64,000 bases of DNA from Coccinella septempunctata (lineage: Eukaryota > Arthropoda > Insecta > Coleoptera > Coccinellidae). The stretch is from the NCBI RefSeq assembly GCF_907165205.1, contig NC_058196.1:6800501-6864500 (forward strand), in the 5' to 3' direction. Shown here in pieces: positions 1 to 10,992 of the stretch; position 1 is the first letter of the stretch; the number at the start of each line of letters is the position of its first letter. The notes below the pieces were generated by a model. It was not told the origin of the DNA and did not search any database. It saw nothing but the letters and a program-made list of their open reading frames with translations. The position numbers and the translations under genes are program-made.

Positions 1-1140
1 AGAAATTCTACAAAAGCACCCATAGACGCATTTCGAGTATAAGATACGAAATAAGGTTACCCTTCAAAAATGATGCGAATCACCTTGGAGAATCAAGAAA
101 GAAAGCTGTCGCACGATTTCTGCAATTGGAGAAGAAATTTCGCAACAACAAAAAACTAGAGGCCGATTATAAACAATTTATGCTACAATACGTCGAACTC
201 AATCATATGAAAGCCGTGACACCTATAGGCCAAGGTCAAACATATGACTCACATTACTTTATACCGCACCAATACGTACTGAAGGAAAGAAAACCAATAC
301 GTGTTGTATTCGACGCCAGTTCAAAAACGAGCAGTCTCAATGACATACTTCACACAGGTCCAAGATTACAAAGAGACTTAGTAGATATTCTTTTACAATG
401 GAGAGTCTTCGAAATAGCACTCACTGCTGATATTGAAAAAATGTATCGGCAAATCATACTGTCTAGAGGATAGACAATTTTACCGGATTATATGGAGATT
501 TTCCGAGAACGAACCACTTGAAGAATTTGAACTGAAAACGGTCACATATGGAACTGCACCCGCTGCCTATCTGGCTATTAGGACATTGCTTCAGCTGGCT
601 CATAACGAATATACAAGCTGTCTCAGAGCAGCCGAAATTGTGAAGAAGAATTTTTATGTCGACGACCTGCTCATAAGCGCTCCAAGTCAAGAAGAAGCAG
701 CATTCATACAACATGAAACTACAGCTCTACTCAGAAAAGGTGGATTCAATCTACGAAAATGGAGCAGCAATCTTACTATCCTTCGTCAACGAAGTCCACG
801 AATTTGGGGAAAAAGGCAAAAATAGCACGGTGAAGGCACTAGGAATTGTATGGAACCCTCATACGGATAGTATTCAATAAAAAATACGCCTAGACCAAAC
901 GACGGCCACAACCAAGGGGAAAATCCTTTCCGAGATTGCTACCATCTTTGATCCTTTAGGACTATTATCACCCTGCATCATAAGGGCAAAAATGCCCATG
1001 CAGGACATATGGAAGAATAATTACGCTTGGGATGATGAACTGCCATCAAACATAGTCGACTTCTGGAAAAACCTTCAAGGAAGAATTAAGCAGCCTTGAA
1101 GCGATATCAATTCCTCGTTGGTTCCAATACAGACCTTATT
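1..1140 (+). pseudogene. BEL/Pao reverse transcriptase and following A17-like region, broken
   Basis: The RNA- and DNA-directed DNA polymerase of the element. The stretch at 190-470 has the BEL-typical FDASSK and ADIEKMYRQ motifs; the latter carries the first catalytic aspartate. A frameshift near 465 moves the reading into another frame, where YVDDLL (about 655-672) supplies the catalytic aspartate pair. A further frameshift near 820 and a stop at about 879-881 precede a region reading IFDPLGLLSP (about 950), typical of the segment between reverse transcriptase and RNase H in BEL/Pao Pol. The fold is recognisable throughout but no single frame is intact. Confidence 0.85.
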
Positions 1141-1142
1141 AT

Positions 1143-1960
1143 ATGATGGAGATCCATTCCTACAGCGACGCATCTCTCAACGGTTATGGATGTGCTATCT
1201 ACATCAAGATCATCGATGAAAATGGAATGACGCACATCACCCTTCTGATGTCAAGATCCAAAGTCAGTCCAGTGAAGAATGCCACCATATTCCCCAGATT
1301 AGAACTATGTGCAGCCCTTCTACTCGCCAAGACCACAACCAGGGCTGTAACTGCACTCAGCTTACTAAAAGTACCAATATTTGCATGGACCGACTCAACA
1401 ATAACTATTGCATGGATAAAAAGCCAATCCTACCAGATGGAAAAGTTTTGTTGCAAACCGAGTTCAAGAAATTCACAAACACATCGGACCAGAAAATTGG
1501 TACCACGTTAGATCTGAGAATAACCCAGCAGATCTAGTCTCAAGGGGTACCACTCCGAATCCATTGAAGAACTCGAGAATATGGTGGAATGGACCACAAC
1601 TGCTGCAGCAGCGAACCGAGAGCATCATTAAAAGGGCGAAAAAGACGACAATACCAGACACCACCCAAGAAATCAAAAAGAATCACTATCTGTTATTGCA
1701 CACAGCATCCAATGAAGATTTCGACCTGATTTAACGATATTCAGAATGGAGCAAAACAAAAATAATAGCGGCGCATTGTCTTCGCTTCATATACAATGCT
1801 CGACACTTGGACGCACGATACGAGAAATTCATCACCGTAGCTGAACTGCAACATAGGAAATAGCGTTGTTAAAAATAATTCAACGCATACACTACTCAAC
1901 AGAGCAAATGGACTTGCATCGACACAAAGAAGTTATTCAAAGGGTACACTCCGTTCATTG
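1143..1960 (+). pseudogene. BEL/Pao RNase H and linker, broken
   Basis: RNase H-like domain that would degrade the RNA strand of the replication hybrid. SDASLNGYGCAIY (from about 1160) holds the first acidic residue and WTDSTITIAWIK (about 1387-1422) a later one. A frameshift near 1430-1500 is followed by the conserved linker wording NPADLVSRG (about 1520-1546). Stops at about 1732 and 1861 end any continuous frame. Spacing from reverse transcriptase upstream to the integrase head downstream fits the family. Confidence 0.8.
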
Positions 1961-2645
1961 AGCCCATTCATGGACGAACAAGGATTACTCAGGGTAGGAG
2001 GAAGACTCCACAATTCCAACCTATCCTTCAACGAAAAACACTCCATTATAATTCCACCGAAAGGCCATATCAATGAGCTGATAATTCCAGATGCACATGC
2101 ACGGACGTTGAACGGAGGAAATCAATTAACCACGGCATTTATCCGACAAAAATACTGGATTGTCCAAGCAAGGAGCAAAATACGGCACATCATCCACAGA
2201 TGTGTCACATGCACACGTCAAAAGGCCTCCACTCAAAATCACCAAATGGAAACCCTACCAGCAGTAAGAATCACTCCATCGCATCCATTTACCAATACAG
2301 GCATAGACTATGCAGGACCCATCCCACTCAGAATGTCAAAGGGACGTGGTGCCAAGTCCTATAAGGGATAGGGATCAGTGTTTTAATCGCCAAGGAATTC
2401 AACACAGAATGGCACTGGATACCTCCCTATAGTCCGCACTTTGGAGGGCGGGAAAGTGGAGTACGTTCCCCAAAATACCATGTAAAAAGAGTCATTGGTA
2501 ATGCACCCTTGACCTTTGAAGAAAGAACCACCTTGCTGTGCCAAATAGAGGCGTGCTTGAACTCTCGGCCCTTATTAACACTAGGAAGCCGACCTCAGGA
2601 CACCAATCTATTAACGCCTGAGCATTTCCTGATTGGGCAACCCTG
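1958..2645 (+). pseudogene. BEL/Pao integrase with catalytic-core deletion
   Basis: The N-terminal part reads DEQGLLRVGGRL and then the zinc-binding pattern H..C..C (RHIIHRCVTCTRQKA, about 2188-2232), followed by GIDYAGPIPL carrying the first catalytic aspartate. The frame then stops at about 2369. The next recognisable segment is the region after the core (CQIEACLNSRPLLTL, about 2539-2583). Most of the D,D-E core, including the second aspartate and its surroundings, is missing between about 2370 and 2400. The enzyme cannot be functional. Confidence 0.82.
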
Positions 2646-2646
2646 A

Positions 2647-3040
2647 ATGTCACCCCCCGATGATCACGACATCTCAGAGGATAAGAACTCATCACTCAGA
2701 AGATGGAAACTAGTTCAAAAAATGAAAAGAGACTTCTTGAAAACTTGGACAAAGGAGTACCTAACCCGGCTACAACAAAGGACAAAATGGCAGAATGTCA
2801 CAAAAAATATCGAACTGGGAGACATTGTATTACTAAAACAATATAATATCGACCCAAATGGCCACTAGCGAAAGTAACGGAAATCCACCCTGGATCTGAT
2901 GTATTAGTACGAGTTTTCACAGCTCGCACCGAAAAATCGAACGAAGTGAAAATACCAATAACAAAAGTTTGTAGACTGCCAATCAAGAACGAAGAAAAAA
3001 TCACCTCTGATATGCAAACCAAGGACAGAACGAGTTCTTG
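2647..3040 (+). pseudogene. BEL/Pao Pol C-terminal DUF5641-like region
   Basis: Reads RRWKLVQKMKRDF, then QRTKWQ and GDIVLLK, the hallmark words of the DUF5641 tail after integrase in BEL/Pao Pol. A frameshift near 2865 moves the rest (HPGSDVLVRVFTART, about 2884-2928) into another frame. Its role in the family is not well defined; it is taken as part of the integrase chromodomain-like end. Confidence 0.75.
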
Positions 3041-3062
3041 AAAGCAATCCACCTCCGGTTTC

Positions 3063-4743
3063 TGCACAATCACCGCAATTCTGACTCTTACACTGCTACT
3101 CATGTTGACTCCAACAAGAGCAAATTTCACAATAAAATCACTTAATCCTGGCCTCTAAATCGAACACCTGGGATCTGCATACGTTGACGGAGGTACCTTC
3201 CGCTTGGACTTCAACATTTCTTGGGCCCAAATTCATCACGATGAAGAAAACGTTAATAGTACAGCCACAAAATACGAACAACTATGTTTACGCGTTCTTG
3301 AACATGCTGAAGATACGCACTGCAACGAATTGGTACATCATCTCTACGATATGGCAGGAGAAATCTCACTACACATCAAAAACATCCGAGATTACACGAA
3401 AAATCGATTCAAGAGAGGATTGTTCGGCAAGTTCATGACCTCTGTCTTTGGGGAGAATGATGAAGTCTATCACCAAATAGATGGACTACAAGAAAATCAG
3501 CAGCATCTCATCGACACAACAAGTCATCAGTCCAAACTTAATTTTTCCGCTATAACGTCCATGGAAAAAAGTGAAAAAAGAATCATGAAAAAACTGGAGC
3601 ACTTCCAACATAAAAATGCTGTGGACAAAAACCAACTCATGTTACAAATTCTTCTAAACTTTCAATTAGCCAACAATTATCTCCAAGAGGTCCTGAACAA
3701 ATATAAAAAAAAATCACGGAAATTTGCTACTATAGTGGTCATCTAGGAGAATTCTTTACACCTGATGAAATCCATCACATAATTCAAGATGCGAATTCGA
3801 AGCTACCATCCACTTTGTCCATCCTTAACCGACCGATAAGGAAAATGAATGAATGTTTGAAAATACATGTATTCTTATTCATCATCGACAGACATCGTTT
3901 CGATCTCATCAAGGCCACACTTATTCCACAGAATAAATCCAATGGAATTTTCACGACGATCGCAATGGAAAATTCTTATATGGCTATCGAATACAATATC
4001 CAAAAATATTTCGAAATCTCTGAGAACGACATAAGCAAAGAGGTTGAAGTAGGACCACATCTATATATCTTTGGACCCAGACTTATTCGAGATGTGGAAC
4101 GTTATCCCAATTGCATTACGGATCAAATTTACAATACAACCCCCAAACCACATTGTGCATGTTTACGCCACGCAAATCATCAAAGACATAACTGGAGCCC
4201 ACTTCATGATAGTAGTTGTTTGCTATTAACCACAAACAAAATAAAAACAACTGCCATTGTATGCTCCGGACAGCGACATCCTATCACATTACAAAACAGT
4301 AGAATCGTAAAACTAACACACACATTGCATAATCGGTACCAATAGAGTCTCGATACAAACAAGGTTGGACGCATCGAAATCAATTAAGCATGCATATGAG
4401 GTGCCGAGTCCGCTGAATTGGAATGAACTGGTAGCAAATACCACATCCACCTTGCACAGTATCCCATTACCAATGTTTGATGAAGGAACGAACATTCAAG
4501 ATTTATCCAACCTAGAGAAAGAAGCAGAAGAGGAGAAAGATGGCTTGTCTAACTACAGTTAGTCTTACGACAGGACTATACACATGGAATAAATGGTGTA
4601 AACAGGGAAGCAATTCACAGGATACTGCTCCACATGATGCAACCAATGACGACTGGACTCTTCACCCACTAAGTTCCAACTCAGATGAACCAGGGGATCC
4701 CGTTAGCGAGTACAGCGAATCCGTCGCCCGGGATAATGTCTGA
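3063..4743 (+). pseudogene. Envelope-like (baculovirus F-type) gene, broken
   Basis: The segment starts with a hydrophobic, leader-like stretch (3063-3119) and then a stop at about 3156. The frame from 3204 contains RFKR followed by GLFGKF (from 3405), the arrangement of a furin-type cleavage site followed by a fusion peptide seen in insect errantivirus and baculovirus F proteins. Cysteine-bearing ectodomain pieces follow (3815-4345), then a short hydrophobic stretch near 4540-4600 and an acidic tail ending at 4741. It lies where env is expected, after Pol. At least three frame breaks show it is no longer functional. The assignment is inferred from position and the cleavage/fusion motif; overall sequence identity is unproven. 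Confidence 0.65.
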
Positions 4744-5560
4744 TATTCATAAAAAGATTATCAGACAGGCTGCAATATTGCAAATTTAGGGCGAACAAAT
4801 ACAACTGAAATGCGGCACTTTTAATGAATTGCATTACTTGTGAGGATTTGGCCCAGACTTCTTGATCGCTAAATATCATTAAGTAATTAGGTAGTTACGA
4901 AATATTAGATTCAATATAAATAGATGTAGGAACTCTGAGAAAAATGATATGGTTTACATTTATCGAATATTTATTTGATCCGAATTTATTAACTATGAAT
5001 TTAATAGGCTTATAATAAATAAACGTGATTTTCCTCAAAGAAATTCAGAAATTTCAGTTACTTATAGTTAATGACAAATTTATTAAAGCCCAATTTATTT
5101 GGTCCAAATATTGTTTATTCGATAGAAATGAATATCGTTTTGTTTTCTTAGTCTAAAACTTTATTTCCCAGAAATATATAGTTTATAAATAATCAATTTA
5201 TTTTAATTAATATTAAAAAAAATTTATTTGCCAGCTGTTAGAAATTGGAGTAATTTTTAACCCAACTCTATCAACTCGGTGCACAACTCTATGAACTCGG
5301 TGACTGTGTTTATCGTTACATTCTTCTGTGAACGTAACCTTTAAATCGCTGTCAATCAGCTGTTCAAAATAAACCTGTTGAATCTGCTCAATTCAATTTT
5401 TCGATTCTAGATTCTCCGTTCGCTCAAGTGAATTGGAACTTGGTGTGAATTGTTAACGTGATTTTTTAGTGCACTCTCAACCTTCTCAGTCAACTCAAAT
5501 CGAATAATATTATTTTATATTTGTCACTCGATTAACATCTCAAAAGGTACAGTACGTTTT
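4737..5560 (+). repeat. Candidate 3' LTR of the BEL/Pao element (ends not fixed)
   Basis: Directly after the envelope-like frame the sequence begins TGTCTGATA and then its inverse TATCAGACA (4737-4767), a hairpin at a TG start as expected for an LTR edge. The following 800 bases are AT-rich and noncoding. The partner 5' LTR is outside the window, so neither the 3' edge nor LTR identity can be shown here. An AATAAA-like signal is present near 5370. Confidence 0.3.
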
Positions 5561-6303
5561 TCATACTACAAAATATGTAATCATTTTTTGCATGTGGTTC
5601 GTTAGAATATCACTAATATAATTTTCCTCTCAACATTCACTCCATCGCTATGCCTTTTCTCACTATTACATTTGAAATATTCTGCTCTACATATCTCTAT
5701 CATATTTACATGTATATTTTTTCAATTGTCTCCAAATCTCTCAATCAACCACGTGCTCAATGTACCTAACTGCTTCAACCTCCTCAAAATACATCGATAT
5801 TCCATTCGCTTAAAATGACATCACCTCGAAAACCACTCACATTTTAATTTCTGTGATTTTAGCACCAAGTTCACATTTCACACCACTCTATTAGAAGCTT
5901 ATATAGTTGTATTCACTCTCATTTTGTATACATGTCACCTCAGATTAACTTTACACCTCTTAGGATGGGACTTCTCAGGCCTCTCAAGTTTCAGGTACCT
6001 CTACGCTCAAGTTGGACACTTCGAAGGCTTCTCATAGACCAGATCGAGATCCATCTCACTACACTCAGAACTCTGAATAAAGGACTGCACTCAATTAACT
6101 CTCTTGGACAGACTGGTTTATGATAACGCTCGAGGAGGTCCAACCTGATTTCAACTCAATAAGTATAATTTATTATAAACTTGTGCATGACTCCATTACC
6201 TGAAAATTATGATGCCTTATTTCTTTTCTCTAACGTTATGAACTGCTCTTCTTGTTTCATCTCAATTATGATTACTATTCATTAATTCTTTCTACGTTTA
6301 CAA
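5230..6303 (+). other. Noncoding stretch dense in CTCA/CTCAA words (left part)
   Basis: No gene is supported. The + strand repeatedly shows CTCAA, CTCAC and TCTCA every few tens of bases, with few of the reverse complements, so the bias is strand-specific. A short tandem dimer of CAACTCTATCAACTCGGTG-like units lies at 5262-5302. The same texture resumes at 10993 after the TA-inserted transposon, so the two parts were one sequence before that insertion. It may be an LTR, a leader or a degenerate satellite. Confidence 0.4.
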
Positions 6304-6305
6304 TA

Positions 6306-6995
6306 CAGGGTCTTTCACGAGGAACCTCACCCATATTTATACGGGAAATTACTGAATGTATTTTCATGAAATTCAGCACTTATAAGTATTTCACGATGCT
6401 GATGAAATCTAAAATATTTTCAAGGCATGAGCATCTCCGGTTTTTCCGAAAATGACGTCAACTTCCGTTTTTCAAATTGGAACACCATTTTTTTATTGCA
6501 GAAATAGATTCCTTAGAAAATTTCAAGTTATTTTGATGTAACATTTTTCAGTTTTGGTTGGAAAATTCTCTCTGAGCGAGAAAATTCGAAAAAAAAATCG
6601 AAAATAGAGCTCCGCTGAAACAAGAATAACTTCGAGGTTTTTTTATGGAAAATTTTCATTTTTGGGATTTTTCAAGATGTAAGATTGATATATCCACTTT
6701 AAAAATCGAAATCGCGATTCATGATACAGGGAGTGAAAAAATCGCTTTAGAAGTTGGGGATGACAAAATCGTGAAAAATCAATTTTTTCAAATTAGAAAC
6801 CCATTTTTTCATGGCAGATATTGAATCTACGTTAAAAAATAATGTGAGTGTATGCATCACACCCTTGCCCTAAAATGGATATTTTCTGAGTTATTCAAAA
6901 AAAACTGTTTTTCGTCTTGAATTTTCAGTTATTTCTTTTCCCTTCACGACAAAGAGATGAAATTTTCAGGAACTGTTATTTGAACCATGCTGTAG
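6306..6995 (+). repeat. Left long terminal inverted repeat
   Basis: Reverse-complementary to about 10300-10990 with only scattered mismatches and small indels. It contains no open frame and several runs of A and T. Similarity fades just after the shared word TTCAGGAACTGTTA (about 6966-6980). Confidence 0.88.
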
Positions 6996-7387
6996 ATTTT
7001 TCACCTCTTCTTGAAACCGACTTCAAGTTACTATTAGGAGAACCATAGCAAACTCTCGCAGTTATAACTAGAGAAGATGCTCAAAGTTTCGACCGTTAAG
7101 GACCCCGCACACTTACTTAGGAAAAGCGGGTCCAGTGAATTTTCCCCATTTTTACATATTATATTTATACCAACCTTAGGAACAATATATTAGATTTTCA
7201 CGGAGGTCTTACATCCGGTTTGTTCTATAGGGCGTTCCAAAATTGCCGCTACGGAAAAATGATTCTTTAAATTTTGATGATAATTCTTCTAATTTTCAAA
7301 ACTTCATCATGATGCCTTGGGTTCTGAATGACAAGATATCACAGATATCCAAACACCGCCCACCACGTTAAGTTTCATATACATATA

Positions 7388-8575
7388 CAGGCTGTTCCAT
7401 GAAGCTGTTTAAGTAACTGAATGTAACTTTGTTAGTGACTTTGGGACCACCCTGAGTTTTTCAAAATATGATACCATGATGTATGTCCACCTCTGTAGGA
7501 AGTTTCATTAATGTACAAAGAACAGTTGCAAAATTATTCAGGTTTACATTCGGATTTCATACAATTTTTCTTCAAAACTTATCTGTAGTTGAGATTGCTG
7601 TCAAGGAATATTGGTTTTCATTCATTATAATTATTATGATAGGTTTTGACGGTCAGTCCAAAGGTGTTTTTATTCAGGAATGTACAGGGTGGACATTATT
7701 CGGTGTCACTAATCTCCTCATTTCGCTGTCTGTTTATATAGAAAAACAGTATTATCATTCCAGGTTGACACCATGATGTATGTACAAAGAACAGTTGTAA
7801 AATTATTCAGGTTTAAATTCGGATTTCATACAATTTCACTTTCAAACTTATCTGTAGTTGAGATTATTGTCAATTATTTTATTTTATATGAATTTTGTAG
7901 GCTACTTTGTGACCTTTCAATGTGACGTTTGGTGTGATTGTTTAAACGGTTGGTTAGCTTTCCTTCTGTTAAGTAATTTTCATTTTGCTTTTTTTTAATC
8001 ATAATTGGTATAGAGTTATAGAAAGTTAATGTGAAAAGACAGCAATGAATGCGCGAAATAGATATGCATGTTTCCTATGTGATGATAGGTTTCCATTAAA
8101 TAACCTCAGACGAATAGATAGGGAAGATGATGTCGATAAAAGAAATCTGGCTATTTTGAAGCGTGAAGTATTAGAAATGTATATATGTATATACATTAGA
8201 TAATACTGCTTTTCTATATAAACAGATTTTGAGATAGCGAAATGAGGAGATTAGTGATACCGAATAATGTCCATCCTGTACATTCCTGAATAAAAACACT
8301 TTTAGACCGACCGTCAATACCTATCATAATAATTATAATGAATGAAAACTTTTATTCCTTGACAGCAATCTCAACTACAGATAAGGTTTGAAGAAAAATT
8401 GTATGAAATCCGAATTTAAACCTGAATAATTTTGCAACTGTTCTTTGTACATTGATGAAACTTCCTACAGAGGTGGACATACATCATGGTATCATATTTT
8501 GAAAAACTCAGGGTGGTCCCAAAGTCACTAACAAAGTTACATTCAGTTACTTAAACAGCTTCATGGAACAGCCTG
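7388..8575. mobile_element. Second shell: TA-flanked inverted-repeat element
   Basis: Starts CAGGCTGTTCCATGAAGC at 7388 after TA (7386-7387) and ends with the inverse at 8575 before TA (8576-8577). Arms 7388-7682 and 8281-8575 are reverse complements of near-equal length. It lies at the symmetry centre of the outer shell. The termini resemble those of Tc1/mariner-type MITEs. Small open frames inside are by-products of the palindrome. Confidence 0.75.
7685..8278. mobile_element. Innermost shell: TA-flanked inverted-repeat element
   Basis: Starts CAGGGTGGACATTATTCGG after TA (7683-7684) and ends with its inverse CCGAATAATGTCCATCCTG before TA (8279-8280). Arms are about 80-90 bp. The interior (about 7767-7900) contains an extra, diverged direct copy of part of the surrounding shell (compare 7467-7600). 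No coding region is present. Confidence 0.75.
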
Positions 8576-8865
8576 TATAACGAAACTTAAAGTAGCGGGC
8601 GGTGTTTGGATATCTGTGATATCTTGTTATTCAGAACCCAAGGCATCATGATAAAATTTTGAAAATTAGAAGAATTATCATCAAAATTTAAAGATTCATT
8701 TTTCCGTAGCTGAAATTTTGGAACGCCCTATAGAACAAACCAGATGTAAGACCTCCGTGAAAATCTAATATATTGTTCTTAAGGTTGATATAAATATAAT
8801 ATGTAAAAATGGGGAAAATTCACTGGACCCGCTTTTCCTAAGTAAGTGTGCGGGGTCCTTTCTAG

Positions 8866-9998
8866 ACATTTATTTATACGTCTCAGGAATGCTTCGTGCG
8901 TTGCTCTTCTTATTTCATCGGGAGGAAGAGATCTGCAAAAGTGTTTAAAAACCAAATTGAGTTTCAAAAATATGAATCTAAAAATCTAAATAAACCTGAA
9001 CGCATTTCTGACTCGTTCTATGCAGTCCTCTTTATCAGTCAGGGGAGTTGAGTAGACAATATTTTTTATCCTACCCCAAACATAATAGTCTAAAGGAGTT
9101 AAATCGGGAGAACGTGGTGGCCAAAGATGTGGACCATTGTTCGCCAACCATCGATCTTCAAATAGCCTGTAGAGGATATTTGACACATTGAGTGAATTGT
9201 GTGGAGGCGCGCCATCTTGTTGATACTATAAGTCATTATGGTTCTGTACTAGTGGCTCAATTATTTGAGTCAATATGTCAGAATATCTATCTCCTAAGGG
9301 AGAACATTCTTCAAATAATGCAAACATGTGTAGTGTTCTATCTTACCAGTTAAAATCCCATCATAAATGTGAACATCGAGAATTGCATTATTTTTGATGG
9401 CGCAAAAAACATTGAAACTCCAGGTCTCTTGAAAGTTCCATTGTCTGAAGTGGTGGTTGTTCTCTTCATCCCAATAATGACTGTTATGCCTATTGAAAGA
9501 ACCATTCTTTGTGAATTTAGATTCATCTGTCCAAATAATACAGTCCAAAAAGTTTTCATTCTCTCGAAATCGAATCATCATAGCTTCGCAAAACTCTGTT
9601 CTCCTGACGAAATCAGTTTCCTTCAAATGCTGTACCCTATTGAATTCATATGGGTGCATTTTATGTTTTTTCAATATTCTCCAAACACTCGATTGAGATA
9701 ATCCCAGATCAATCTCGGCATCTTTGAGAGAATTTCGAGGATTCACACGAAAATATGCAAGAACTATAATTTCGTTGTTCTCATCTTCTACTACACTTTT
9801 TTCTCTGTGTATAGTTTTCTTAACGAAAGATCCGACATTTCTCAAGTTTGTCATGGTTCTGTTAATGGTATCTCTCGTTGGTCTGGGTCGGTCAGGAAAC
9901 CTCTCAATGAACAGTCGAATCGTTCTATCTACAACTTTATTACATTCTCCATGAAGTAGAATGAGATTTAAATAATCTTCATTGGTAAAATTAGGCAT
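8866..9998 (-). pseudogene. Tc1/mariner-superfamily transposase (DUF4817-type N-terminus), broken
   Basis: DNA transposase that would bind the terminal repeats and catalyse cut-and-paste movement. The start codon is at 9998. Residues 1-50 (FTNEDYLNLILLHGE... ERFPDRPRPTRDT) match the DUF4817-like helix-turn-helix of many insect elements. A second helix-turn-helix-like stretch (SLKDAEIDLGLSQSSVWRIL) follows at about 90-109. The first catalytic aspartate is in IIWTDESKF. The frame is interrupted at about 9294. The segment 8986-9186 then reads PPRSPDLTPLDYYVWG, the third catalytic block, and ends in a stop near 8986. A last piece reads to RRINKCLE at about 8866, where the nested element begins. 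At least two stops or frameshifts make it inactive. Confidence 0.82.
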
Positions 9999-10299
9999 AG
10001 TGATCGATTTTATAACTCAATACGAATTATCACCAAATTAATAGTAAACACAAAATGCTACTGAATAAAGAGGAATTTGGCAGATGTAATTAATGATATC
10101 TATCATAAAAAAAAAGAATGTAAAACTAGTAAGTTTTTGCATATGGTTCATAAGGAATTATTTATTTATCACTGGAGAGAAAATCGATGGCCGATTAGTT
10201 GAAATAAAGAGGTTTCCGATACAAATTTGAATCAAAATTCGCCATCTATTAGGAACAACCTGTTACTTTTTTCTCTTGCATATTAGGGTAGTAAAATCT

Positions 10300-10990
10300 A
10301 AAACATTGTTTAAGTAACAGTTCCTGAAAATTTCATCTTTTTGGCGTGAAGGCAAAAGAAATAGCTGAAAATTCAAGGCGAAAAAAAAAGTTTTTCGTGA
10401 ATAACTCAGAAAATATCCCCTTTAGGGCACGGGTGTGATGCTTACACTCACATTATTCTTTAACGTAGATTCAATATCTGCCATAAAAAAATGGGGTTCT
10501 AATTTGAAAAACTTGATTTTTCACGATTTTGTCATCCCTAACTTTGAAAGCGATTTTTTCACCCCCTGTATCATGAATCGCGATTTCGATTTTTAAAGTG
10601 GATACATCAATCTTACATCTTGAAAAATCCCAAAAATGAAAATTTTCCATAAAAAAACCTCGAAGTTATTCTTGTTTCAGCGGACCCCTATTTTCGATTT
10701 TTTTTTCGAATTTTCCCGCTCAGAGAGAATTTTCCAACCAAAACTGAAAAATGTTACATCAAAATAACTTGAAATTTTCTAGGGAATCTATTTCTGCAAT
10801 AAAAAAATGGTGTTCTAATTTGAAAAACGGAAGTTGACGTCATTTCCGGAAAAACCGGAGATGCTCATGCCTTGAAAATATTTTAGATTTCATCAGCATC
10901 GTGAAATACTTATAAGTGCTGAATTTCATGAAAATACGTTCAGTAGTTTCCCGTATAAATATGGGTGAGGTTCCTCGTGAAAGACCCTGT
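10300..10990 (-). repeat. Right long terminal inverted repeat
   Basis: Inverse partner of 6306-6995. The inner limit lies near TAACAGTTCCTGAA (about 10314-10328). The outer end is at the TA duplication. Confidence 0.88.
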
Positions 10991-10992
10991 AT

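Larger units (their letters stand above)
1..4740 (+). mobile_element. Decayed BEL/Pao LTR retrotransposon with envelope-like gene (5' part outside window)
   Basis: The + strand holds, in order, a BEL/Pao-type reverse transcriptase with the A17-like region, RNase H, the zinc-binding head of integrase, a DUF5641-like tail and a membrane-fusion envelope-like gene. This is the order expected of insect BEL/Pao elements that have gained an envelope. Gag, protease and the 5' LTR lie upstream of the window. Several stops and frameshifts plus an integrase deletion show the copy is dead. The pieces share one strand and the correct order, so this is one old insertion and not a mosaic. Family assignment is by motif recognition only. 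Confidence 0.85.
7099..8863. mobile_element. Inverted-repeat (foldback-like) element nested in the transposon
   Basis: The outermost shell of the concentric set. It begins GGACCCCGCACACTTACT and ends with the inverse GTGTGCGGGGTCC. Arms 7099-7385 and 8578-8863 match closely in reverse complement. The terminal 34 bases also carry their own short inverted words (GGACCC and GGGTCC). No coding capacity was seen. No clean target duplication is visible: the flanks read GTTAA on the left and TTTCT on the right. It sits just downstream of the transposase stop side, so it probably interrupted the outer transposon. Confidence 0.75.
6306..10990 (-). mobile_element. Tc1/mariner-superfamily transposon with long terminal inverted repeats
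   Basis: The ends are CAGGGTCTTTCACGAGG... at 6306 and its inverse finishing at 10990, flanked by TA on both sides (6304-6305 and 10991-10992), the target duplication of Tc1/mariner elements. Inverted arms of about 690 bp (6306-6995 and 10300-10990) are unusually long for this superfamily. The centre holds a transposase on the - strand (8866-9998) and a set of concentric inverted-repeat elements (7099-8863) next to the transposase 3' end. It interrupts the CTCA-rich stretch. Confidence 0.88.

Noticed and set aside
7483..7776. 97-codon frame in the nested palindrome
   Set aside because: It lies inside inverted-repeat arms and crosses the TA boundary of the innermost element; no motif.
9369..9954. 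+ strand frames opposite the transposase
   Set aside because: Antisense to the conserved - strand transposase with catalytic motifs.
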